In this document: piece by piece, positions 12,060-22,800 of the stretch
Numbering within the stretch: position 1 is the stretch's first letter
How the letters are laid out: every line of letters begins with the position of its first letter
Source of the DNA: Diogma glabrata
Lineage: Eukaryota > Arthropoda > Insecta > Diptera > Cylindrotomidae
Reading direction: 5' to 3'
NCBI GenBank assembly: GCA_963693315.1
Contig: OY856187.1
Location: 79,930,796 to 79,994,795, forward strand
Length of the DNA: 64,000 nucleotides
Made by a program: the position numbers and the translations under genes
Notes under the pieces: generated by a model
Told to the model about the DNA's origin: nothing
The model's input: the letters and a program-made list of their open reading frames with translations, nothing else
The model's database searches: none

Positions 12060-13022
12060 GTCTTTTTTAAAACAATAACGTTTCTTTATTAGCTCGTAAA
12101 TATAATTATATTGATTTACTACAACAACCTTATCTTGTATTTAAAAACAACAATTAATTGATGTTAGTACATAATGACTTAAAAGTGGGATATCGCAATT
12201 CAACGTTATCAATTAATTCTAGTAATAATTGGAAAAGTTAAGATAAAAACTCAATCTGCATTAATCAATAAATCGATATTCAGTAAATCTCAAACTAGAT
12301 GAAGCACATTAATTGCAATCTCGTTAAATCGTTATAAACTGTGCTGTCGGTATAAAGTATAAACAATGGCCATTTATTTTCCCACTGTTCGAAAAGCCCG
12401 CCAATAACCTTAATAAATTTCCCATCGACAAATGACTACCGACCACAATATTATCAATTTCTATAATTGTGAATCCAACTAATTACACCACAAAACCGTC
12501 AAAATTAATAAATTTTTTAAATATTTCTATATAATTAAACAACAACAAAAAACAGTAAATCGTACAAACAAAAGAGCAGAAAAACGATTATTGACAAAAT
12601 ATTTTTGCATCGAAATCACAATAATGTCAACCACAATCAACCGTAGTTATTGAAATAAAATTAGTATTTTAAATTAATTTACCTGTTTTTTTTGTCGATT
12701 ATCAATATTCTAATAAAACTATCAAACACTTTTTTTTATTAACCTTTAATTTACATAAACAAAACAAAACGTATAAATTGTTGACGTTAACGTTGTCGAA
12801 GAAAAACTAACTATCTCATTTTGATTAATTCTAATTATATGTATCTCAATCTAATGTTATCTCTTTTTAGTCTTCTCTCTACTTTTGTTATTTTTTATTG
12901 TGTCATTGTCGATAATACAGGTTATAGATAAATAAAAATTGTTGGTAAAAAGTTGTAATTAAATTTATTATGTGAATTTATTAAATAAAAGAAAAACAAA
13001 TAAATAGAAAACTATTTTTTTA
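12060..13022. other. Intergenic AT-rich DNA
   Basis: No gene or repeat family was recognised. It lies between the copia 3' LTR and the 3' end of the VWA-like gene, and probably contains that gene's 3'UTR on the minus strand near 12960-13022. Confidence 0.5.
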
Positions 13023-16000
13023 TTATATAATTGTATAAAAAGCAATCGTAATGAATATTATTTTAAAAAAAATGTTGGTAAGGATTATCGGCTTATTTCC
13101 ACCTGATGCGTATTGACATCGCAATCCACGATGCCGAATCATATAACGAATTTGATCAGGATAACGACACTCGTTTTCTGAAAATATAAAATGTTTATAA
13201 AAACTGATGTTCATCACAAGGCGCCGTGGCTTAGTTGGTTAAAGCGCCTGTCTAGTAAACAGGAGATCGGGAGTTCGACTCTCCCCGGAGCCTAGCGGTA
13301 TATTTTTTTTTGTGAATTTATTACCTGTGCATCTTAATAACGAACTATCCATATTAACAGAAAAGTATATACCCGCACAATCTCGAACATTTGGACACGG
13401 ATTTGTTACATTAAATTCTGCAGTTTGTAAATCCGTTACTGTTTTACATTCCAATGGAGAATAATTTGACATTCGTGAAATGCATACAGTAAAATCACCA
13501 TAACCAAATCCATCAAACTATAATATATGTACATTAAATATTAAAATAACTAACCATAATTAATTTAAAACTTAACCTCAAACCCAACATTCGATGTTCC
13601 TCGTAAATAAAATGGAGCAACACGATAATTTATTTCAATACCTGGACTTAAATACTCTTCATATTCATCACGAAAGAACCCATTATTTCTAGAATCATTT
13701 AAAACTCGACAAAATGGTGACATAATTCTTTTTGGAATCTTTTTCAATAAATCAACCAATCCCTGAGTAAAAGTTGTAGGATCAACTGAAACCGAGTTTA
13801 TCACCGTATAACGATTTACTTGATTTTTATGATCCTGTAACAAAATCAATATAAATTATAATATTTTACATAAATAATTTTTAATTTAATCTAACATCAT
13901 TTAATTCGCTCGCAAGTTCTCTAAATGTTTCCGGATCGTTTGTGATAAATATAAAATATAAATCAGGAAATTGTAAAAATGTTCCATTTAACATTCTACG
14001 TGCACTTTCAAAATCATTTTGTGTCATTCTTTCCGATTGTGACATTATTAAAATAACTTTTGATGGTCCCGCCAAAATACGCTCTCGCTGTTCAGTTTCA
14101 CTTTGATTACTTAGTTCTTGTGTTAACGTACTTAGTACTCTTGGAAGTGATAGTGTTGTTGGATCTGAAAAACTCATTTTATTATTGTGATTTTATTCTT
14201 CAAAGTTCAATGTTTTACTTACATGCGCCTGTGTAGTTTCTAAGTTGAGAAAATGTGTCTGAAATACTTTTTGTTCTATTTGTTAGAATTTCTCCAGTCG
14301 TGCCATGAATAACAGAAATGTAAGAGTTGTACGTTGAAACATCAATTGACTCTGACATGTAGTTAATCAGCTCAAGATTTTCATATTCTCGTCGTGATCC
14401 ATCGATTATTAATGATAAGTCAACCGACGGCGTTTTATAATCTTTCGATATTTGATTACAGGATGGCAGTGTATCTAATAATATTCCTGAAGAATAGAAA
14501 AAAGAATAAAGCAGAAGAGCTAAGAGATTCAATTTCTAAATTTAACCAAGGCTAAAGTCTAAGTCCAAGTCCAAGTCGAAATCCCAGTCCAAGTCTAAGT
14601 CAAAGTCTAAGTCTAAGAAGTTTAAGTCTAAGTTATCTAAGTCTAAGTCTTAGTCTTTAAGTCCAAGTCTAAGTCTAAGTTTAAGTCTAAGTCTAAGTCT
14701 TTAAGTCTAAGCCTAAGTCTAATTCTAAGTCTTAGTCTAAGTCTAATTCTAAGTCTAAGTGGCTGAGTACGGTGCACCAGTTTGGCTGAATAGCACACAT
14801 ACTCAAAAAGTTGACTGCCAGCTGCATGCCGCGATGCGTACTATAAGTGGTACTATCAGGTCCACTCCTTTACCTTGGCTCCCTGTGTTGAGCAATATCG
14901 CTCCACCTGCACTCAGACGCTCGCATGCACTCATGCGTGAACATAAAAAGGTAACCAACAACATCACGTTACCCTTGCACGAATATTACGGTGACCACAC
15001 TAGTTGTCGATTGAAGTCAAGAAAGCCTCCACATAAAACTGCTAGCAACATGCTGGCAACTAATTTTAATATCTTGGATGCCTGGGACACTTCCTGGCAT
15101 CATTACAACACAACTGGCCTTTCTATTACTAACCTGACTTCTACCCAACCTGGTTTTGATCTGCCACGTCATACCTGGGCTACATTGAACCGAATAAGAA
15201 CGAATCATGGACGTTGTGCTGATTCTTTCTACAAGTGGGGCATTTCAGAGTCCCCTGAGTGTGACTGCGGCGCTCCACAACAAACTGTAAAACACATCGC
15301 AACTGTGTGTCCGGTTCGACGTTACAATGGCAACATCTCAGACATCCATTTGGCAACTCCCGATGTAGTAGCATGGATAGACTCGCTCGATGTAAACATC
15401 TAATGTTCAAATGTACTGCCCAATGTTCAAATATTTTAATATTTTATACTTTTTAATTTTTAACTAAAAGACGCGCAATCATAATGATTGTAAGCTCATT
15501 TAATGTGTATTCATGTTTTGTTTTATGTAGATTTCATATGAAAATCTATCTATTTTAAGTTTTATTTTTGTTTTTAATGTGTCACAACCAAAAACCATAC
15601 GCTAAATAAATAAAAGTCTAAGTCTATGTCCATTTTTAAGTCTAAGTCTAAGTCTAGGTCTAAGTCTAGGTCTAAGTCTAAATCTAGGTCTAAATTTAAG
15701 TCTAAGTCTAAGTTTAGGTCTTATTCTAAACCAAAGTCAAGATTCAAGAATCAAAATTTAAGCTCAATTTCAAACTTCAAACAAAATATTTAAAAAAAAC
15801 TATTTATGACTAATAAACATACTTGCATAATCGAAAAACTTATCCACAGCTAAATCACAATTTCTCCTTAGTATATCATTATTCACCGACACGCTTGTTG
15901 TTGTAAGTTGAAGAATTTGTGAAAAATGAAATGTTTCTTCCTTTAGTATTGCAATATCAATTCCATTCAAAATATCCAACCGATTACAACCTCGATTAAT

Positions 16001-17387
16001 TCTATCATGCCAAGTGTTCATTTCTTCAAATTCGTTATTATTATCCGAATTCTTATTCGTAAATTTTCGTCGGCCTGTATAGTAACGTTTTTGACTTCGA
16101 TTCTCAATATTTTCAATACTGATTATTGGAATACCGCGCGAACTGTAATACATATCAAAAATTTGTGATAATCGAATCCGTGCTAATCGATTGGTCCATT
16201 TTGCAACTTGTTGCGATATAAAAATACTGTCGATTCCGGTTAAAATTTCTGAATCGGTCATATCCCATTTGTCGAGATGATTTTGCGGAAAATAACGAAC
16301 ACGTGGAAATATTGAACTGTTCCATGCGCCTGGTAGACCAACTGTTAAATTTTCACCATGTATCGGACCTTGGAATACACAAACCTCACTTAAATCACCA
16401 ACCAAACCAGCTGCATATGTATTTTTAATTGAATCCAATGAACTCATCAAGTTCGACAAATTTTCCGAAATTTCACGTTTCTCTATTTTTGTTCCTTCAT
16501 CGAAATCCTCAAGATCATCAAATAACTCGCTATTGATTGAATGCTGAAATTGTAAAAATTCTCGTATAGCAACAGTTTGTGGTTGTAATCCAGCTGCTAT
16601 CGATGCAATTAATGTTCCCGGTGATATTGTTCCATAATTATTAGTACGAATAACTCCTTTTTCGATTGGACATCGAGAAATTGAATTTGAAGTAACTGTC
16701 CGCGTTGAAGTTGATGGATCTTTAATTCTAAAAAAAATTATGTAATTTTGTAATATAAATGTAAAACTTTATAGTCTCAAAAAATCATCTCGCTCACTCA
16801 TTTAGATTCCAAGAATTTCGATTGAACATACTTCCACTTAATAACGTTAACGGGCATGTCCGAATTTCATCGCCTCTAGAATACGGTTCAACGGTGGTAC
16901 TAATTATTCGATGAAAATTACAAATTTCATCTTGTGTTAAAAAATTTGAAAATTCAATTTTTCCTGGAATATCAGATATGAGTTGAAGTAGAATAGAATA
17001 TTTCGAGGCCATTCTGCCGAATACTCCGTATGGTGTTACAAATTCAGTTTCCTGTGCTGATAAAGATCGTTCAATTCCATCAACCCGTATTCGATGAATT
17101 AGATTAACACTATATCGACGAATATCCATTGATGTCGGATGAGCATCTTCGATTTTTCTAAGTAATTCTAGTAAAAGTTGAAAAGAATTGCCAATCCAAG
17201 GTTGGGTTTCATTGCCACGATAACAATGATTTATGTGAGTGTAAATTTGATTACCCAGAAGTTGTGCTGAGGTAATAGTTATAAGATTATTAAGTTATAC
17301 TAATACATAGTTTAATTATGACCTACCTTCAATGAAGGGACCCGTGAAAAGTGATATTAAGAGAACAAGCTGTATCTTTCCGTCCAT
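13023..17387 (-). CDS. Secreted/membrane-anchored protein with a VWA-like module
   Basis: Eight minus-strand exons (17327-17387, 16798-17266, 15823-16727, 14223-14486, 13896-14164, 13577-13834, 13325-13517, 13023-13177) join with consistent GT-AG boundaries and phases into one 837-aa frame. Residues 1-21 form a clear signal peptide (MDGKIQLVLLISLFTGPFIE). A VWA-like fold spans about 475-680: VDLSLIIDGSRREYE as the first strand and degenerate MIDAS, and KVILIMSQSE and DLYFIFITND as later strands. The last 20 residues are hydrophobic (IILTNIFFKIIFITIAF), either a membrane segment or a GPI signal. Cysteines are frequent. The motif NNYGTISPGTLIASIAAGLQ at about 190-210 looks conserved, but I cannot name the family. 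The VWA sits too near the C-terminus for a calcium-channel alpha2-delta subunit. Intron 3 carries a LINE and a hexanucleotide array. The function is unknown; adhesion or matrix binding is only a guess. Confidence 0.85.
13220..13293 (+). tRNA. tRNA-Thr (AGT)
   Basis: 74 nt fold as a cloverleaf. The acceptor GGCGCCG pairs with CGGAGCC, with one G-A mismatch at pair 4. The D arm contains TTAGTTGGTTAAA. The anticodon stem CCTGT/ACAGG holds loop CTAGTAA (anticodon AGT), and the T arm GGGAG/CTCCC holds loop TTCGACT. Both internal promoter boxes are present, and a T-run for Pol III termination starts at about 13302. The body matches animal tRNA-Thr(AGT). The T stem differs from the usual CTGGG but stays paired. 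It lies in the last intron of the VWA-like gene on the opposite strand. The mismatch makes a decaying copy possible. Confidence 0.88.
14540..14758. repeat. (AAGTCT)n hexanucleotide array, left block
   Basis: An imperfect tandem array of AAGTCT with AAGTCC and similar variants in intron 3 of the VWA-like gene. It continues at 15612 beyond the inserted LINE. Confidence 0.9.
14759..15613 (+). mobile_element. LINE family B, 3' fragment
   Basis: The open frame at 14759-15403 encodes the C-terminal 214 residues of the family B protein, from AEYGAPVWLNSTH to the end WIDSLDVNI. It is the only family B fragment whose C-terminal frame is intact here on the plus strand. The cysteine-rich CDCGAPQQTVKHIATVCP motif is present. 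The 3'UTR ends ccatacgctaaataaataaa. It sits inside an AAGTCT array within an intron of the VWA-like gene, in opposite orientation to that gene. A 5'-truncated insertion, not a gene. Confidence 0.9.
15612..15735. repeat. (AAGTCT)n hexanucleotide array, right block
   Basis: The array resumes directly after the LINE 3' tail and fades into degenerate variants near 15735. It is the same unit as 14540-14758. Confidence 0.88.
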
Positions 17388-18016
17388 CTTTAATATTTAA
17401 TTTATAAACTAAAAAAGTTTCTGCAATTAGAACTATTTTATCAAAAATTGTCAACCTGTTATCATAGTTATATTTTTTGTTGTTGGAGATAGATAAGAAT
17501 TTTATCATTAAACAAAATATTGCACAAATGCTTTGTATTTTTTCTAGTTTCACCTAATTTTCGTGGCGTGCGATTTAGAATGAAGAAAAATTTGGGAATT
17601 TTTTAAAAATAATATTTACACTTATTTTCAAATTTTCGAAACAAATCGCCATTCGCAGTTTTGTTTACGATGTGATTTGTATTGTATTGGGATTTGGGTT
17701 AGAGTCGAATTGGTGGTAAACATTTATTTCTAAACACCAAGACAACTATCTTACTGCTTTTTCTCTAAATTTACTTCCACCCATTTCTCAAGGAGCAGTT
17801 GAAAAATATCACTTCCAGATAAGATGTTGTTTTTTGCTAAAAATTTTAGTTATTTAAAAGATGCTCTTACGCTGAATAAAGAGATGTAAAGTTTTTTAAC
17901 GGCAAACAAGTTTTCTTTCTATTCTTTTCTTTATAGATGAATATAGTCAAAATTTCTTGTTTGAATAAATTACATATATTGAAAAAACAAATTAAAATTT
18001 ATTCATTTACTATTTT
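17388..18016. other. Upstream region of the VWA-like gene
   Basis: No coding exon recognised. The minus-strand promoter and 5'UTR of the VWA-like gene should lie here. AT-rich with no clear core promoter motif. Confidence 0.4.
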
Positions 18017-18235
18017 ACGAATTCAATTGATGGCTAATTCCTAGTTTAGCTAGGAGCTATTCATAAAATTTTTTTTTTTTTATTTTTAATTATTTATTTA
18101 AGTATAAACAAGTACAAACAATTATTGATTAAAATAAAAGTGCGAAAACAAGATATGGCCCATTTGAAAAAAAAAAATATTTCATACAAAAAATTCAAAT
18201 TCATTTTTAGAATTTCAGATTTTGTCGTTTCTAAT
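18017..18235 (-). mobile_element. Merlin-family terminal fragment
   Basis: About 200 bp match the reverse complement of 26090-26290. Shared parts include cctagttta, ggagctattcataaaa, an A/T-rich run with aagtataaacaagta, and aaaagtgcg followed by atttgaaaaa. The second copy adjoins a Merlin transposase relic, so this is probably a solo end of that element. Confidence 0.65.
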
Positions 18236-18297
18236 TGTTAATTTATATGTAATAAAATAAAAATTTATAATTAATAAAAAAATTAATTAATTATGTG

Positions 18298-18523
18298 AAT
18301 GCAAAGAGATTTCTTTGTGCGTACATCGTACACATGGAATGCTTTACCCGAATCAATAGTCTCGAGTGCTTTCAATCCACAAAGATTTAAAAAAGCGTCC
18401 ACCTATACCTCAAGACGCATGTTGTTGTGGGACCTACGTCTTAAAAGGCATCTATGTGTTGTTGTGACACATTTTGTAATTCCTACTACACAACACTTCT
18501 TATTAAAAAAAAAAAAAAAAAAA
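18298..18523 (+). mobile_element. LINE family A, short 3' fragment with target duplication
   Basis: It encodes the family A C-terminal motif DFFVRTSYTWNALPESIVSS and ends in a 20-nt poly-A at about 18505-18523. The sequence ttataattaataaaaaaa occurs on both sides (about 18265-18282 and 18524-18541). It is probably the target-site duplication of a strongly 5'-truncated insertion. Confidence 0.82.
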
Positions 18524-18619
18524 ATTATAATTAATAAAAAAATAATTATTATTAATACTTATTATTTTATGCTTTGTAGTTATTTTAAAGTTATATTTTT
18601 CTACTAAAATACATTACGT

Positions 18620-18860
18620 TAGAAGGAGTGGAAGAGCCCACTATTATTGATCGAAGGTCTGCAGGGTTGCAGAAGCGAGTGAAAAATATAATAAATAAAA
18701 TAAAATATCATAAAATATTATATCTTAAAATATTTCACCGACAAAACAAAACAATAATCTATCAGATGAAGGGATGGGTGCGGGAGGGAGTGGGGGAGGG
18801 TGCTATTATTGATGAAAGGTCTGTATGGTCGCAGAAGCGAGTGAAAGAAAATTTTCATTA
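18620..18860. repeat. Two diverged direct repeats
   Basis: A segment with tattattgat, aaggtctg and gcagaagcgagtgaaa appears at about 18636-18688 and again at about 18800-18852. Their period is about 165 bp. No function or family was recognised. Confidence 0.6.
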
Positions 18861-19114
18861 GAGCTATTAAAATATTCATTAGAGCTATTAGAGCTACTAA
18901 AAACGATAAAAATTTTCATTCATTTTACAAAATTAGAATGAGAAACCATTCAAATTTAAATATTGAACGATTTTCATCGTGGCTAACTTCATTTTATTGA
19001 TCTAACTGTCAATAACCGACATTTTACAATATACATTTTTTAAAAGTGGTTGGAATTTTCTGGTCAATTAGTGCTTTGTTTTTTCAAAGTTTTTTAAAAT
19101 TTTAATGATAATAT
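18861..19114. other. Short intergenic spacer
   Basis: No feature recognised. It ends with the ATAT target duplication of the Gypsy element. Confidence 0.4.
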
Positions 19115-19790
19115 TGTAACGACTCTTCGTTGGTTCTTTTAGATTATTGAACAAACACGACAGTAAAAGACAGATCTTTAGTTAACAGAATCTCAAACTT
19201 TATTTGTCATCAAATTACAGCAGCTTCCGTTTTTCCTTACAATAAATTCCAGGGTCTCCAATTTATGTACACTAAACTTCACCGCTTTTCCACAATTTGA
19301 ATCAATAATATTCGGAATCGTAAAATCTGTATTTACCATTCCACCAAGTTCAGATTCTTTCACTATTAGTACCCAGGCTCAAGTACCACCGATTATTCCT
19401 TAAACTTGCGAATATTTATAAACACTTTTAATTGCAAAAGTAAAACTGACTATCTGATATTTTTGTTTGCTTATTTATATCGAAAAATAAATAAATCGAA
19501 ACTTCTATAATCCACTAGAAATCAATACTACGTAGTCCGTACATCTGAAATAGGCCACACCTGTTTTCATTCATACTTGCATTTGTATTAGCGAACTCAA
19601 ATTTAATTTATGCAAAATGTATTAGGTAACTCCTTTTAATTCATTAATGTAAACATTTGTATAACAAATTTAATTTACATTAATTTATGCAATACAATTT
19701 GCAATACAAGTAAAAGATTGGAAAAGGAGTTAACTTTTAATTAATGAATGAGTAAATAAAATTAACCCATTCTGGACGAAGTTTATTACA
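19115..19790 (-). repeat. 3' LTR of the Gypsy element
   Basis: 676 bp, TGTAACGAC to TTTATTACA on the plus strand. It is nearly identical to 24735-25410. Confidence 0.95.
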
Positions 19791-19803
19791 TTGCCCTCCA
19801 TTT
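19791..19803 (-). other. Gypsy polypurine tract
   Basis: On the minus strand AAATGGAGGGCAA directly precedes the 3' LTR, the expected place for plus-strand priming. Confidence 0.7.
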
Positions 19804-22800
19804 AGTTTTGTTCGTCCCGAACAATATCAGAGATCGCATTGGTGCTGTTACCTTGGCACGGTGCCAACCTTTGCAGATGTATCACTTTCATCTTGGTACG
19901 GGGTCCCTTTTGTATGCGGTAGATGACATCATTAATTCGTTTGATTATTTTATATGGGCCTTCCCAATCTGGCTGCAGCTTGGGTGATCTTCCCTTAGTT
20001 CTTCTGGGGTTGTATAGCCATACCAATTCTCCTTCTTGAAAACCGCCACTATTTGCATTTATGTCGTACCTGGTTTTCATTTTGTCACTGGCAATCTTAA
20101 TGTGGTCTCGAACCTGCTGATGGATTTTATTCATCTTCTCCCTTAGTTGTCCCACATAATCTGTTTTCGTGGATACCAGACCTCCAGGGATGCCAAACTC
20201 GATGTCACTAGGAAGATGAAGTTCTCTTCCGAACATGATATTCGCTGGCGTTTCACATGTAACGTGCACTGCGCTACGATAGGCCATCAAGAATAACGGA
20301 AGATCCTTATCCCAATTTCTTTGGTTGGCTTCCACTACCTTCGACAGATGTTCTTCCATGGTTCGGTTGAATCGTTCTACCATGCCATCCGACTGCGGGT
20401 TCATAGGTGTAGTTCGTGTTTTTCTAATGCAGAGTGTTCTGCACAGCTCTTCCATCAGTTGAGATTCGAAATTCCTTCCCTGGTCTGTATGCAACTCGAG
20501 CGGTGTTCCATATCTGCAAACCCATTCATTGACTAATGTTTCCCCGACCGTAACTGCTTCCTGGTTCGGTATTGCATAGGCTTCCGGCCATTTTGTAAAG
20601 TAATCAATGACCACCATGATGTACTTGTTACCTTTTGTCGTTTCCGGAAATGGCCCCGCGATGTCTATAGCAATTCTCTCCATTGGGGCACCCACATTGT
20701 ACTGTTGCATCTCTCCTCGAGTTCTAGTTTTTGGTCCTTTGCTCGCTGCACAAGTATCGCATCGCCGACACCATTGCTCCACGTCTGTTCGATACCTTAC
20801 CCAATAAAACCTCTCCCTTACTTTGGCTAGGGTTTTATTGACTCCCAGGTGTCCTCCAGAAATACTTCCATGCAGCTTTCCCAGTACCTCTTCCACTCGA
20901 CTTGATGGCAACACCAGTTGTTCTAACACTTTCTTTCCATCAGCGGACTCCCATTTTCTTTTAAGTATCCCGTTGTCCATAAATAGTGAGTCCCATTGCG
21001 CCCAGTAGCATTTCACCTCCGTACTTAAAGGTGCGACCTCTTTCCACTCCGGTCGCCTTCCCTCGGTTTTCCATTTCAATATTGGTGCCATAGCTGGATC
21101 TTCTAGCTGCTCTCTTTTCATTGCCTTGGTACACCAATCGTCAGGAGTTTGGAACTTGATTTGGTTCACTTTCATTGCCTCGTTTCCCTCAGTTCTGCTA
21201 CATGACTTGCACTCTTCTATACAGGGTCTTCTAGACAAGGCATCAGCGTTACCATGGATCCTTCCCTTGCGGTGTTCAACTTTGAAGTCGTAGTTCTGCA
21301 GGATCTCTATCCATCTTGCTGCTTGTCCTTCAGGAAATTTGAATTGTAATAACCATTTTAGAGCAGCATGGTCAGTGCGAATCAGGAATGGTTGTCCACA
21401 CAAATACTTGTGGAAATGTTTCATAGCCTTGATGATAGCTAACAGCTCCTTCCTCGTGACACAGTAATTCCGCTCCGGCTTTGACAGAACTTTACTGAAG
21501 TATGCCACCACTTTCTCATCGTCTCCAATTTTCTGTGACAAAACAGCTCCAGTTCCTACATTGCTTGCGTCTGTGTCCAGAATGAACATCTTTCCGGATT
21601 CTGGATAGGCTAGTATAGGGGTGTTGCATAGTTTTTCTTTTAAACTGCAGAAGGCCTCATTACATTCGGTTGTCCACAGAAACTTGGTATTTGCTTCTGT
21701 CAATTTATGTAGACTCTTGGCGATATTTGCAAAATTCTCCACGAATCTTCGATAATAGGTGCATAAGCCAAGGAAACTGCGTAGCTCATGAACATTCTTC
21801 GGTACTGGCCAATTTTTCACAGCATCAATCTTCTCGGGATCGGTTCTGACTCCATGTTCTGTAATGATGTGTCCAAGGTACTTCACTTCTTTGTGGAAGA
21901 GATTGCACTTTACCGGATTCAACTTCATGTTGGCATTACTTATTCTTCTGAGTACTTCTTCGAGGTTCATTAGATGCTCTTCGAAGTTTCGACCCATTAT
22001 AATGATGTCATCAAGATAAACTAGGCAGGCCTTCCAGGTTAAATCATGCAACACGCATTCCATTAGACGTTCAAATGTTGCTGGGGCATTGCATAAACCA
22101 AACGGCATCACATTGAACTCCCACAACCCATTGCCAGTAGAAAATGCTGTCTTTCGTCGATCTTCTGGATGCATTTCAACTTGCCAGTAGCCACTCTTCA
22201 GATCTAATGTGCTGTACCATTTGGCCCCTGATAGTGTATCCAGTGTGTCATCAATTCGTGGCAGTGGATAGCTGTCCTTAATGGTTACCTCATTGAGCTT
22301 TCGATAGTCTACACAAAAACGAGCTGACCCATCTTTTTTTCTAACTAGCACCACTGGTGAGCTCCATGGACTCTTAGATGGCCTGATGACTCCATCACTT
22401 TTCATTTTGTCCAGCATTCCTTGCACTTCCTCGTGTTTAGCTAGTGGTAGTCTTCTAGGAGGCTGTCTGATGGGATGAGCGTTTCCAGTGTTGATCCTAT
22501 GTCGCACGATGTTTGTTCTTCCAACATCTTCATCTCCAGTAGAGAAAACGCTGCTCATCTTCGTTAATACCCTCTTGATTTCTTTGAATTCGGCTGGATT
22601 CATTCTTTTACTAAGATCTTGAAGTATTGCTGCTAATGCGGGATTGTTTCTCTGCATGAAGATCTTTTGCTCTTCTTGACAGCTGATTATCTCTTTTATG
22701 GTGCTACATTTGGCGATTTCTTCTCCATGATTGATGATCACTCGTTTATTCGAGAAGTTAATCAGTTGCACTGGAACTACCCCTTCTTTGGCTGCTACTA

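Noticed and set aside
13023..17387. Reading the VWA-like gene as a calcium-channel alpha2-delta subunit
   Set aside because: The VWA module lies near the C-terminus instead of after an N-terminal VWA_N region, no Cache domain was seen, and the protein is several hundred residues too short.
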